Source: Faecousia sp.
GTDB taxonomy: Bacteria > Bacillota > Clostridia > Oscillospirales > Oscillospiraceae
Length of the DNA stretch: 39,968 nt
NCBI GenBank assembly: GCA_029257715.1
Contig: JARIAT010000057.1
Span: 1-39,968, forward strand
Direction: 5' to 3'
A model generated the notes under the pieces. The model had not been told where the DNA came from. It saw only the letters and a program-made list of their open reading frames with translations, and made no database searches. This document shows, piece by piece, positions 7,288 to 15,596 of this stretch. Every line of letters begins with the position of its first letter. Position 1 is the first letter of the stretch. A program made the position numbers and the translations under genes.

Positions 7288-9026
7288 TTACAGGCTGTCT
7301 TTTGCAGACATATGGGCATCATAAAGCTTTTTGTACAGCGGACAGTGCTCAAGCAGTTGGGAGTGTGTACCGCAGCCGGCAATCTGTCCGTGATCTACGA
7401 CAACAATCTGATCGACGTCTGTGATCGTGGAGAGATGATGGGCAATGACGATCAGCGTTTTGCCGTGTACAAGCTTTGCGACCGACGCCTGAATCAGGGC
7501 TTCGTTTTCGGGATATGTATAGGCTGTTGCTTCATCAAGAATGACGATAGGAGCATTTTTGAGCATGGCTCTTGCAATACAGATCCGCTGCCGCTCACCG
7601 CCGGACAGATGACCGCCGCCGCATCCGACAATGGTATCAAAACCGTGTTCAAGCCCCATGATGAAATCCCAGCAGCCGCAGTCTCTGGCGGCCTGCTCGA
7701 CCTGCGCATCCGTTGCGGCCGGATTGCCCATTCGGATGTTTTCCCGAACGGTGTTATCGAAGAGGAAATTTTCCTGAGAGACGTAGGCGATCATGCTGTG
7801 ATACTGCCGTGCAGGAAGCTCCCGAATGTCTGTTCCGCCGATTTTAATATGACCGCTCCGTACATCCCAGAAGGAAGCAATCAGTTTTGCAATGGTGGAT
7901 TTGCCGCCGCCGGAAGGTCCGACGATGGCGTTTACGGTGCCTTCTCGGAAAGTCAGATCGATTCCATGCAGAACGTCCGATTCGCCATATCCGAAATGCA
8001 CCCCTTGCAGCGAGATTGTATGGTCGGCAAGCGGTACAGGGCTTTTACTGGGACGGGGCATCTCCGGTGCATCGATGATGGAGGTGACTTCTCCGATGAT
8101 AGTGCTCAATTTAGCAATGTCGTCACTGAATGCCATACAGTTTAGAATTGGGGTAATCAATCCCATGGCTAAAATGGCAATCAGGAGGAAATCGGAGCCG
8201 GAAAGGGAGCCGTTCCGAATCAACAGGCCGCCAATGGGCAGTACGGAAACCAAAGTGGCGGGCATGATGTTCATGGAAAAAGTGAAGAAAATATTGCTTT
8301 TCCGCATCCAGTCCACATAGCTGGCTGCACCCTCTTTGGCAGCGGCAACAAATTTTCGGTAGGAGCTTTTTGCCTTGCCGAATACTTTGATGACCTCAAT
8401 GCCGCCGATATATTCAACAGCGGTGTCATTCAGATTTTTGGTGGCACGAATGGTTCGCTCATAGTTTTTCTGGTAGCCGATCATCATGCACATAAAACAG
8501 ATGAGACCGAGGGGGAATGTAATCAGGGAGACGAGAGCCATCCGCCAGTCAATGGTGAACAGAAAGAGGAGGGTCACGATGACTGCGCAGAGGTTTCCAC
8601 TCATCTCGGAATCACATGGGCGAGGGTGGTTTCGATGCTGTCGATACGCTCTACGAGGATGTTTTTCAGATTGCCGGAGCCGAGATTCTGGACTTCGCCC
8701 AGAGGCATTCGCTCCAGCTTCAGCAGACCTCTTTTTCGAATGTTTGCGAGAACTGCAAAGGTTGCGCCATGGGAATAGGAAGTGGAAATTCCATGGAAGA
8801 CCACCCGAAGTCCCCAAAACAGGGTCATCAGCAGACAGTCTGTCAGATAGGCATTGAAATTCGGATTGCCGCTCAGAAGTTTTTGAATGATGCGTGCGAT
8901 CATCACAAACGGGAGCATTTGGCAAAGGGCACCGAAAATTGCGAAGATTACGCTTAAAACGTAGAATTTCCGCTTTTGTCCGGCGAACTCCATGATCCAG
9001 CCGAAGGTCCCTTTTTTACGATTCAT
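7288..9026 (-). pseudogene. ABC exporter, first subunit, split by a one-base frameshift
   Basis: Two frames together make a normal half-transporter of about 579 residues. The first runs from the ATG at 9026 (MNRKKGTF, with GGAGG upstream) to a stop at 8601, after HVIPR. The second continues as EMSGNLCAVIV to 7288. The join reads CCGAGATG where CCGGAGATG would keep the frame, so one G is missing near 8607-8609. The ATPase part is in the second frame: Walker A GPSGGGKST, signature LSGGERQRI and Walker B VILDEATAYTYPENE. The D-loop aspartate, in its usual place before PENE, is replaced by tyrosine, and the H-loop reads IAHHL. No slippery heptamer is seen at the join, so programmed recoding is unlikely. 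The D-loop change suggests real decay rather than only a sequencing slip, but a base-call error cannot be ruled out. Confidence 0.8.
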
Positions 9027-9102
9027 TTGAATCCCTCCTTGATTTTTGAAGATGTTCGGCGGCTGTGCCGAAAAGACGGAATGGTTTGACGGAAAAGACA
9101 GC

Positions 9103-9130
9103 AGTCCTCTGATTTCTTCAGAGGGATGCT
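9103..9130 (-). terminator. Hairpin between the TetR gene and the exporter genes
   Basis: CCTCTGA pairs with TCAGAGG around a 5-nt loop, extended by outer CAGCA/TGCTG pairs. On the minus strand the stem is followed by TCTTTTCC. It may end the TetR transcript or attenuate read-through into the exporter operon. Confidence 0.5.
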
Positions 9131-9173
9131 GTTTGATGAACGGGCAGCATCGCCCGGACAATCCTTCTAAATG

Positions 9174-9189
9174 GTTAGCTTAAACTAAC
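9174..9189. promoter_or_regulatory. Candidate operator: GTTAG-N6-CTAAC palindrome before the exporter operon
   Basis: GTTAGCTTAAACTAAC is a 16-bp palindrome with one mismatched pair near the centre. TTAG..CTAA arms recall iron-dependent DtxR/IdeR boxes. It lies upstream of the exporter genes and after the TetR stop. The link to metal control is only an inference. Confidence 0.4.
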
Positions 9190-9212
9190 TGTATTTTAAA
9201 AATTATAGGGGA

Positions 9213-9830
9213 TTAAAACCCCATAATTTTCTGCCATCCTGCCTCGTAAAAGCTCACGAGCTGCTGAATGTATTCTGTGGTATTTTCTCTCGGTATTTCA
9301 TGCACAACCATTTCAAAATAGGCACAGAACATTCCGCTGGTCAGCATATGTTCCAGCTGCGGATGCACACGCTTGGTTTGAATGCCGCTTTGGGTCATGG
9401 CGGCCGAAAAATCCCGTGTGGCGGAGCAGTCCATCTGTGTCATAGTATGAATCAGATTCTCGTAAGGAGTTCCCTTAGAGCAGCACAGAATTAACTGAAA
9501 GGCATGGAAATGGTCGTAAATATAGTCGGTCATCTTGGTCATTTCAAGAATGGTATAATCGATCATACAGCTGCGCTGCTGCGCAGGGGTCATCTTTTGA
9601 AAGGAATCCAGTGTGGACTGATACATTTCGAGAATATGGAGATAATGCTCTTTGACAAGCGCATCAAACAGCTCCTCCTTGCTTCGGAAATATCCGTAAA
9701 AGGCGCCCGTGGTGACACCGGCCTGACGGACAATATTCCGCAGGGAGGCACTTTGAAATCCCTTTTCGAGAAATTCCTGCTCTGCAACGGATAATATAGT
9801 TTCCAGTGTACTGCGCTCGCTTTCACTCAT
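9213..9830 (-). CDS. TetR/AcrR family transcriptional regulator
   Basis: A 205-residue protein with a TetR DNA-binding domain at residues about 8-55: ILSVAEQEFLEKGF, then SLRNIVRQAGVTTGAFYGYF, the turn and recognition helix, and FRSKEELF. The rest is a helical ligand-binding and dimer domain with no recognisable signature. The ATG at 9830 has AGGAG 11 bp upstream. The GTG at 9842 overlaps that site and is less likely. A perfect 20-bp palindrome 24 bp before the start is a strong autoregulatory operator. The exporter genes follow on the same strand, so the likely role is ligand-responsive repression of itself and perhaps of that efflux system. Confidence 0.85.
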   Translation of the reverse strand: MSESERSTLETILSVAEQEFLEKGFQSASLRNIVRQAGVTTGAFYGYFRSKEELFDALVKEHYLHILEMYQSTLDSFQKMTPAQQRSCMIDYTILEMTKMTDYIYDHFHAFQLILCCSKGTPYENLIHTMTQMDCSATRDFSAAMTQSGIQTKRVHPQLEHMLTSGMFCAYFEMVVHEIPRENTTEYIQQLVSFYEAGWQKIMGF

Positions 9831-9853
9831 AAGATGGCTCACTCCTGAATATG

Positions 9854-9873
9854 ACAGTGTTATATAACACTGT
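9854..9873. promoter_or_regulatory. Perfect 20-bp palindrome, probable TetR operator
   Basis: ACAGTGTTATATAACACTGT is a perfect inverted repeat without spacer, directly upstream of the TetR gene. Size, symmetry and position match the operators of TetR-family repressors. Divergent sodA starts about 200 bp away, with a separate palindrome of its own. Confidence 0.7.
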
Positions 9874-9960
9874 TATACTATCATTTCCTTCTAGGCTTGT
9901 CAAGGGCCTATTTACAAAATGTTGATGATTTCACAACCAAATTCAGCGAAAAAGGATTTT

Positions 9961-9985
9961 AACTTTTTTAAAGTTGTGGTATGAT
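9961..9985 (+). promoter_or_regulatory. Promoter region of the superoxide dismutase gene with a palindrome in the spacer
   Basis: TATGAT (9980-9985) is the likely -10 box. No good -35 is present (TTTTAA at 9957-9962). Between them AACTTT-TTT-AAAGTT (9961-9975) is a perfect inverted repeat that would sit under RNA polymerase, a good position for a repressor or redox regulator. Confidence 0.45.
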
Positions 9986-10076
9986 ATAGAAGATGACAGT
10001 CATAGACGATTCATCAGATTTTACGATTTGTAAAATGCAAGAATGTTTTGACACCCAAACAGAAAGGAAGATTGAA

Positions 10077-10712
10077 ATGAATAACACTTATCCGTTTGTA
10101 TTACAGGAACTTCCGTATTCTTATGAGGCATTAAGCCCTGTGCTGGGAAGCGAGACACTGCACTTTCACCATGATAAGCATATGAATGCTTACGTGGGAA
10201 ATCTGAATCAGGCTCTGGAGCCCTGCACGGATTTTCACGGTTTTTCCTTGAATAAGATTTTGACCAAACTGGATGAACTGCCGCAGTCCGCTCAGACGGC
10301 AGTTCGGAATAACGGCGGCGGTGTGTACAATCATCAGCTGTACTTTTCGACCCTGACTGCCCCTAATGCCGGGACAAAGCCCTCTGCTGCATTGCAGGCG
10401 GCGATTGACCGTGATTTTGGCGGAGTGGAGCAGATGATTGTAAAACTGAAGCAGGCAGCAGTCGGCCGCTTTGGTTCCGGTTGGGCATATGTTGTTTCCG
10501 ATGCCGAAGGTGTGCTGTCGATTTGCTCCACACCCAATCAGGATGTTCCGGATCTTACCAAATTTGCACCCCTGATGACTGTGGACGTTTGGGAACACGC
10601 ATACTATCTGGATTATCAGAACCGCCGCCCCGATTATTTTGACGCATTCGTTTCGATCATTAACTGGGACGCAGTCAGCAGAAATTACGACGAGAGAAGC
10701 TTTTCCTTTTAA
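10077..10712 (+). CDS. sodA: Superoxide dismutase, Mn-type or cambialistic (Fe/Mn family)
   Basis: A 211-residue Fe/Mn superoxide dismutase that converts superoxide to peroxide and oxygen in the cytoplasm. The metal ligands are H31 (HFHHDKH), H86 (VYNHQLYF), D170 and H174 (DVWEHAYY). The glycine-rich NNGGGVYNH stretch together with Q155 in TPNQD places the outer-sphere glutamine where Mn enzymes have it, so Mn or mixed metal use is more likely than Fe alone. The ATG has GAAAGGAAG about 6 bp before it. An earlier in-frame ATG at 9993 lies at the expected transcription start and is rejected. Rubrerythrin follows 46 bp downstream without a terminator, so the two probably form an oxidative-stress operon. 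Confidence 0.93.
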   Translation: MNNTYPFVLQELPYSYEALSPVLGSETLHFHHDKHMNAYVGNLNQALEPCTDFHGFSLNKILTKLDELPQSAQTAVRNNGGGVYNHQLYFSTLTAPNAGTKPSAALQAAIDRDFGGVEQMIVKLKQAAVGRFGSGWAYVVSDAEGVLSICSTPNQDVPDLTKFAPLMTVDVWEHAYYLDYQNRRPDYFDAFVSIINWDAVSRNYDERSFSF

Positions 10713-10758
10713 AGCGGATTTTGTGCAAGAAAAAGTATTTATAAAGTGAGGATTTATT

Positions 10759-11298
10759 ATGAAAACGAAATACAGCGGTACCCAGACAGAGGATAATTTA
10801 AAGGCGGCCTTTGCCGGCGAATCTCAGGCTCGCAACAAATATACCTATTTTGCATCCAAGGCGAAAAAGGAAGGCTATGAGCAGATTGCGGCGCTGTTCC
10901 AAAAGACGGCCGATAATGAAAAAGAGCATGCAAAGCTCTGGTTTAAGGAACTTAACGGCATTGGCGATACTGCGTCCAATCTGAAAGATGCCGCAGAAGG
11001 CGAAAACTACGAATGGACAGATATGTATTCCGGTTTTGCCAAGACTGCGGAAGAGGAAGGCTTTTTTGAACTGGCGGCCAAGTTCCGCATGGTAGCGGCC
11101 ATCGAAAAGGAGCACGAGGAGCGCTATCGTGCGCTGCTGCACAATGTCGAAACTGCGCAGGTTTTTGAGAAGAGTGAAGTAAAGGTATGGGAATGCAGAA
11201 ACTGCGGCCATATCATGGTTGGCACCAAGGCTCCGGAAGTTTGCCCTGTGTGCAATCATCCGCAGAGCTTTTTTGAAGTGCGCTGCACCAATTACTAA
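10759..11298 (+). CDS. rbr: Rubrerythrin (NADH-linked peroxidase)
   Basis: A 179-residue rubrerythrin. The N-terminal four-helix diiron domain carries the ligand pattern [27 protein letters not shown] and EKEHEERY. The C-terminal rubredoxin-like domain has CRNCGH and CPVCNHP for one iron. It reduces hydrogen peroxide to water with electrons from rubredoxin/NADH in the cytoplasm of anaerobes. Next to superoxide dismutase it would remove the peroxide formed by that enzyme. GTGAGGA precedes the ATG, and an intrinsic terminator follows. Confidence 0.95.
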   Translation: MKTKYSGTQTEDNLKAAFAGESQARNKYTYFASKAKKEGYEQIAALFQKTADNEKEHAKLWFKELNGIGDTASNLKDAAEGENYEWTDMYSGFAKTAEEEGFFELAAKFRMVAAIEKEHEERYRALLHNVETAQVFEKSEVKVWECRNCGHIMVGTKAPEVCPVCNHPQSFFEVRCTNY

Positions 11299-11325
11299 TA
11301 CAAGCCCGAATAATCAGATCAGAGG

Positions 11326-11360
11326 AGGGGAACAGCTATGCTGTTCCCCTTTGTATTTTG
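11326..11360 (+). terminator. Terminator of the sodA-rbr transcript
   Basis: AGGGGAACAGC (11326-11336), loop TAT, GCTGTTCCCCT (11340-11350), followed by TTGTATTTT. Confidence 0.8.
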
Positions 11361-11442
11361 CCACAGGCATTAGGATTGCTGTTCCCCAAATGACAGAGTG
11401 CAGGTCTCTGAGAAGAAATCAATAGGGGGTGAGGGACTTTTC

Positions 11443-12345
11443 TCAATCATACGATTCGTTTTTTTGAAAAAATTCCTTGAGAAGATCCATGAAAATCTCC
11501 ATCTGGCGGGTGAGAAGCTTACTTTTATACCGAATGAGCTGATGCCGCATATAGACAGAGGGCAAATCGGTATGCAGCTGCACAAGGCTGCCGTTTTGGA
11601 GTGCGTCTGCGACTGTGAACCGCGGAAGATAGGAGATGCCCATGCCTTTTTTGAGAAGATTGATGATGGTTTCCGTATTGCCGATTTCCAGAATGGGGTT
11701 AATCTCCAATTCCCGTTCTGCCAGCATCCGCTCCAGCTCATAGCGGTAGGCGGCTCCGGTTTCAGTCAGAATGAAGGGCTGACGGCAAAGATCCATAATG
11801 GACATGACGGAATTTATTTGGTTATAAGTACCCGGCAGTGTCACAAAAATAATCTCCTCCTTTTTCTCTGTTTCACAGCAGAGATCCGGACGGAAGACCT
11901 TTTCATCCAGCGTCAGCACAAGATCCAGCTCGTTGCTGGCGGCAAGATCCAAAAGCTCGCCGGTAGTTCCGGATTTGATAACGACTTCAACCTGAGGACA
12001 GCGCTGATAGAATTCCAGAAGCAGCTGGGGCAGAAGGGCAGTGCAGACGGATTCCACGCCGCCGATGCGAAGCCGCCCTCGGGGGATGGATTCTCTGCCG
12101 GAAAAATGAAGGGCAGCTTGACTGGCCTGCATCAGATCGCTTGCATATGGGATAAACGCCTTTCCGGTTTCGGTCAGATAAACCCGCTTTCCCATTCTCT
12201 CGAACAGTTCAACGCCAAGCTCTTTCTCAAGCTTTTGAATCTGAACGGTTACCGCAGACTGGGAATAGCCCATCTGCTCCGCGGCTTTTGAGAAATTCTG
12301 AGTGGCGGCGACCTTTAGAAACGTATCAATGGTTCTGATTTCCAT
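11443..12345 (-). CDS. LysR family transcriptional regulator
   Basis: A 300-residue LysR regulator. The winged helix-turn-helix is at residues 1-60 (TFLKVAATQNFSKAAEQMGY, then SQSAVTVQIQKLEKELG), followed by ERMGKRVYLTETG and a periplasmic-binding-like effector domain from about residue 90. It diverges from the aromatic amino acid decarboxylase gene with 124 bp between them, the classical arrangement for a LysR activator of the neighbour. AAAGGGGAT precedes the ATG. The effector is not known. An aromatic amino acid is the natural guess from context. Confidence 0.88.
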   Translation of the reverse strand: MEIRTIDTFLKVAATQNFSKAAEQMGYSQSAVTVQIQKLEKELGVELFERMGKRVYLTETGKAFIPYASDLMQASQAALHFSGRESIPRGRLRIGGVESVCTALLPQLLLEFYQRCPQVEVVIKSGTTGELLDLAASNELDLVLTLDEKVFRPDLCCETEKKEEIIFVTLPGTYNQINSVMSIMDLCRQPFILTETGAAYRYELERMLAERELEINPILEIGNTETIINLLKKGMGISYLPRFTVADALQNGSLVQLHTDLPSVYMRHQLIRYKSKLLTRQMEIFMDLLKEFFQKNESYD

Positions 12346-12395
12346 GATGATCCCCTTTATGAAAAAATAGAATGATTCTTATTAAATATATGAAT

Positions 12396-12424
12396 TTTAC
12401 AAATATATAAAATCAGTATAAACT
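12396..12424 (+). promoter_or_regulatory. Candidate promoter of the decarboxylase gene
   Basis: TTTACA (12396-12401), 17 bp, TAAACT (12419-12424). The region is very AT-rich with repeated AAATATAT. A LysR T-N11-A box cannot be singled out with confidence. Confidence 0.45.
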
Positions 12425-12469
12425 AATAGAAAAAACAAGTCAAGCTTAGACAGTAAAGGAGACAGCACC

Positions 12470-13903
12470 ATGAAAGGTCAGGAATATGTATTGAACAGCG
12501 AGCAGCTGGAAAATGCCGTAAAGAATTTTGTCCATGATTTCTGTGCCGATAAGCACGAGATTCGCACGCAGCCGGTCATTCAGGAGTCCGATGAACTGCT
12601 TCTGGAGCGGATCAAAAAAATCGGTATTCCGGAACAGGGGCGCAATGTAGAAGAAGTTGTCAAACAGATGCAGGACGAGGTCTTTAAATTCAGCGGCAAT
12701 GGCAATCATCCTCGCTTTTTCGGATTTATTCCGGGGCCGGCCTCCAGCGTCAGCTGGCTGGGAGATGTGATGACTTCCGCCTATAACATCCACGCCGGCG
12801 GAAGCAAACTGGCTCCTACGGTCAACTGTATCGAACAGCAGGTGATTCGCTGGCTGGCGGATCAGGCGGGCTTTGGAGAAAACGCCGGAGGTATTTTTGT
12901 CAGCGGCGGCTCCATGGCAAATATTACGGCGCTGACGGCGGCCCGAGACAAAAAATTGGATGAGAACACCCTGCACCTTGGTACGGCCTATGTCTCTGAC
13001 CAGACCCACAGCTCGGTTGCAAAGGGACTTCGGGTCATCGGAATCACCTCGGGCCGTATTCGCAGCATCCCTACGGACGATGGGTTCCGTATGAATATGG
13101 AGGAGCTTCGCAAGGCTGTGGAGCAGGATGAGAAGGACGGATTCATTCCATTTGTCGCCATTGGCACTGCGGGAACTACCAATACGGGCAGTGTGGATCC
13201 TCTGGATGAAATTGCGGATCTTTGTGAGCAGCATCATATGTGGTTCCACGTCGACGGCGCATACGGCGGATCGGTATTGGCAAGTCCCCGGTATAAGCAT
13301 CTGCTCAAGGGTGTGGAGCGGGCGGACAGCCTGAGCTGGGATGCCCATAAATGGCTGTTCCAGACCTACGGATGTGCAGCGGTGATCGCAAAGGATGTTC
13401 GGGATCTATACAAGAGCTTTCATGTCAGTCCGGAATACCTCAAGGATATCGAGACAGAGGACAGCATCAATATGTATGACATCGGTATCGAACTGACACG
13501 TCCGGCGAGAGGCTTGAAGCTGTGGCTGACCCTTCAGGTGTTAGGCACGGAGTTGATGGGCTCCGCCATCGAACACGGCTTCCAGCTGGCAAAGTGGGCG
13601 GAGGAATTCCTGACGGATCGGAAGAATTGGGAAATCATCTCTCCGGCACAGATGTCCATTGTAAACTTCCGCTATGCGCCGGAGGGAATGGGCGAGCAGC
13701 AGCTGGATGAGCTTAATGAGCGGATGTCTCTGCGGCTCAACGAAAGCGGATTTGCGGCGATTTATACAACGGTGCTTGGAGGCAAGAAGGTCTTGCGGCT
13801 TTGCGCCATTCACCCTGAAACGACGCAGGAGGATATTCAGACGACACTTCAGCTTTTGGAGAAATATGCCATCGAAATCTACGGCGAAATGATGCACGAG
13901 TAA
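12470..13903 (+). CDS. PLP-dependent aromatic L-amino acid decarboxylase (group II)
   Basis: A 477-residue group II decarboxylase, the length of AADC-type enzymes. H180 in DQTHSSV is the PLP-stacking residue, D262 in HVDGAYGG binds the pyridine nitrogen, and K294 in DAHKWLFQ forms the Schiff base. Y323 in SPEYLKD is the mobile-loop tyrosine that protonates the product, present in decarboxylases and replaced in the related aldehyde synthases. The reaction is removal of CO2 from an aromatic amino acid (tryptophan, phenylalanine, tyrosine or DOPA) to give the amine. Gut Clostridia with such enzymes make tryptamine and phenethylamine. Substrate choice cannot be read from sequence. AAAGGAGA precedes the ATG, and the gene is single, with no amine antiporter beside it. 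Confidence 0.9.
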   Translation: MKGQEYVLNSEQLENAVKNFVHDFCADKHEIRTQPVIQESDELLLERIKKIGIPEQGRNVEEVVKQMQDEVFKFSGNGNHPRFFGFIPGPASSVSWLGDVMTSAYNIHAGGSKLAPTVNCIEQQVIRWLADQAGFGENAGGIFVSGGSMANITALTAARDKKLDENTLHLGTAYVSDQTHSSVAKGLRVIGITSGRIRSIPTDDGFRMNMEELRKAVEQDEKDGFIPFVAIGTAGTTNTGSVDPLDEIADLCEQHHMWFHVDGAYGGSVLASPRYKHLLKGVERADSLSWDAHKWLFQTYGCAAVIAKDVRDLYKSFHVSPEYLKDIETEDSINMYDIGIELTRPARGLKLWLTLQVLGTELMGSAIEHGFQLAKWAEEFLTDRKNWEIISPAQMSIVNFRYAPEGMGEQQLDELNERMSLRLNESGFAAIYTTVLGGKKVLRLCAIHPETTQEDIQTTLQLLEKYAIEIYGEMMHE

Positions 13904-13940
13904 GGTTCGCCCATTTACGGAAAACTCCGTAAGAAATTAA

Positions 13941-13976
13941 AATACCCCGGTTCCATCAGAACCGGGGTATTTGTTA
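13941..13976 (+). terminator. Terminator of the decarboxylase gene
   Basis: AATACCCCGGTTC (13941-13953), loop CATCA, GAACCGGGGTATT (13959-13971), then TGTTAT. Confidence 0.8.
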
Positions 13977-14043
13977 TAGAGGTGCATTTCATGGTGGAAT
14001 ATCGGAAAATCCAACGCTTAATCGCTGACTGTAGTGGAAAAAC

Positions 14044-14072
14044 TTGAAAATATCACAATTCGGTGATATGAT
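14044..14072 (+). promoter_or_regulatory. Promoter of the DUF2284 gene with a palindrome filling its spacer
   Basis: TTGAAA (14044-14049), 17 bp, TATGAT (14067-14072). ATATCAC-N6-GTGATAT (14050-14069) is an inverted repeat that fills the spacer and runs into the -10 box, an ideal repressor site. The start of transcription would be near 14079. Confidence 0.6.
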
Positions 14073-14109
14073 ATAAAGACGACTCGTAATGATTGTGAGG
14101 GAATGGGGA

Positions 14110-14709
14110 ATGACACCGGAAGCATTGGTTTCTATGGCTCTGGAAGAGGAGTTCGCCGGAGCAGAGATCGTGGATACTAGAAAAATTGTTTTCGACCCGG
14201 CATTTCGTCCCTATTGCGCAGAGAATCTGTGCGGGCAGTATGGAGTAAATGCAGCCTGTCCGCCGGATTGCGGCAGCCCTCAGGAGATGAAAAAACGTAT
14301 TCAGAGCTATCGGCAGGCACTGGTGCTTCAGACAATCTGGGAGATTTCGGATTATGCGGATCAAAACGCAGTCCGAAAGGCTAAGGCTGCCCATAATACA
14401 TCCTCCATCCGGCTGCTGAAACGGGCGAGAGCCAATGGACTGGATGGATTTATGGTGGGGGCAGGGGCATGTGCGCTTTGCAGACCATGCAGTCTCAAAA
14501 TCGGAAAACCCTGTCCGTTTCCTGATCTGAGGTATTCCTGTATGTCCGCTTATTGCATCTTTGTAAAAAAACTGGCGGATCTTTGCGGCCTGGAGTATGA
14601 CTGCGGCCCGGGACTTCTGGGGCTTTTTGGAATGATTGTATTCGATAAGCGGATGCCTGAGAATCAGGAATCCGAGAATCTCGGATTTTTGTCGGAGTCT
14701 TTGACATAA
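14110..14709 (+). CDS. DUF2284 cysteine-rich putative metal-binding protein
   Basis: A 199-residue member of DUF2284. It carries many conserved cysteines in fixed groups: RPYCAENLCGQYGVNAACPP, then CALCRPC, PCPFP and SCMSAYC. This suggests bound iron-sulfur clusters or zinc. The reaction is unknown, and homologues are annotated only as metal-binding. The ATG at 14110 is preceded by GAGGG and leaves a 31-nt leader. An ATG at 14089 would leave only about 10 nt. It has its own palindrome-bearing promoter. Its last 46 bp overlap the 3' end of the convergent FRG gene, and no terminator separates the two. Confidence 0.75.
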   Translation: MTPEALVSMALEEEFAGAEIVDTRKIVFDPAFRPYCAENLCGQYGVNAACPPDCGSPQEMKKRIQSYRQALVLQTIWEISDYADQNAVRKAKAAHNTSSIRLLKRARANGLDGFMVGAGACALCRPCSLKIGKPCPFPDLRYSCMSAYCIFVKKLADLCGLEYDCGPGLLGLFGMIVFDKRMPENQESENLGFLSESLT

Positions 14710-15497
14710 TAGTATCGGGCCAGCCAAGCGGACAGACCATCGAGGCCGGGATAGATGATTCGTTCATTGATATTGAGCTGATCGAGCATATCCCGCACCC
14801 TCCAGCGCATCTCCTTGCGGATGATGTATTTGACCGTATGGAGTGTATTTGTTTCGAGAAAATGCTCAATGCTGTCCATTCCGGAGGGGACTACGGAGAA
14901 GAAGGAATACTGATTGACAATACGGGGATCGATGGACGGCGGCTCAATAATCACCATGGACGAATTTCCCATATCATGATCGTATTGTCCAAGCGTCGGC
15001 GCAACATCGATGAGCATGTCAACGGTAAAGACGGTGGATTTGTTTTCCCGCCGCTGCACCTGATATTTGGCCGGAAGCATGGAGTGAAGCTCCGCCATAT
15101 CAATGCGCCACACAGCGCAGTCATGGCAGCCCATATCCCGAAGATCCGGTTCCGTCACAGAGAAGTGCAGTCCGATCAGCGGAGAGTATGACCAGTCCAG
15201 CAGCCGCGTGGGAAGACCGTGGTGTTGGCCGACAATCATTTGATTCCAGACAGACCGTTCGATGCTTGGCTCTTCGATGGCGGCATACTTCGTAAAATTT
15301 CGCAGGATGGACGGCTCAATGTTTTTAGCCTGCTGCTTGCAGTTGAGGCGAAGACTTGTAACCAGCTCGAAAGAAGAATCCGGGATGCCCCGATAGAGAT
15401 AGGAACTTCGGTTCCGGTCGATATTGGGATTGTAATTCTGTTCCGACAGCAGCGGGAGCAGACCTTCGAGCGTGTCGATTATCACCGTTTGGATCAT
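14664..15497 (-). CDS. FRG domain-containing protein
   Basis: A 277-residue protein with an N-terminal FRG domain: SSYLYRGIPDSSFELVTSL at about residues 29-50, and the characteristic GQHHGLPTRLLDWSYSPL near 95-115. The C-terminal part has no recognisable motif beyond VVPSGM and a predicted helical end. FRG proteins occur singly or in mobile and defence gene sets. Their molecular function is not established. The true start is the ATG at 15497, with AAGGAGGT upstream. The frame stays open far beyond it only because it runs opposite the nahK gene. It has a strong promoter and a leader hairpin of its own and ends inside the convergent DUF2284 gene. Confidence 0.8.
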   Translation of the reverse strand: MIQTVIIDTLEGLLPLLSEQNYNPNIDRNRSSYLYRGIPDSSFELVTSLRLNCKQQAKNIEPSILRNFTKYAAIEEPSIERSVWNQMIVGQHHGLPTRLLDWSYSPLIGLHFSVTEPDLRDMGCHDCAVWRIDMAELHSMLPAKYQVQRRENKSTVFTVDMLIDVAPTLGQYDHDMGNSSMVIIEPPSIDPRIVNQYSFFSVVPSGMDSIEHFLETNTLHTVKYIIRKEMRWRVRDMLDQLNINERIIYPGLDGLSAWLARYYYVKDSDKNPRFSDS

Positions 15498-15562
15498 TAC
15501 GGTACCTCCTTGTTTCAGACTGCCGCAGCGGAAAAATTCTGCTATCGGTTCGTATGCGCAAA

Positions 15563-15585
15563 GGGGCGGATTTTCCGGCCGCCCC
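15563..15585 (-). promoter_or_regulatory. Leader hairpin of the FRG gene, possible attenuator
   Basis: GGGGCGG (15563-15569) pairs with CCGCCCC (15579-15585). In the minus-strand transcript the stem is followed by UUUGCGC and lies about 65 nt before the ATG. The short U-run makes termination uncertain. Confidence 0.4.
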
Positions 15586-15596
15586 CTGCTGTTCTC

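Noticed and set aside
7273..8145. 290-residue plus-strand frame opposite the ABC gene
   Set aside because: It is a mirror of the ATPase coding sequence with cysteine-rich antisense composition, and no start signal or domain.
8600..8620. Programmed ribosomal frameshift in the ABC gene
   Set aside because: No slippery heptamer or downstream stem is at the join, and the family is not known for recoding. Mutation or a sequencing error fits better.
9993..10076. N-terminal extension of superoxide dismutase
   Set aside because: The added residues have no similarity to the family, and the ATG lies about at the transcription start.
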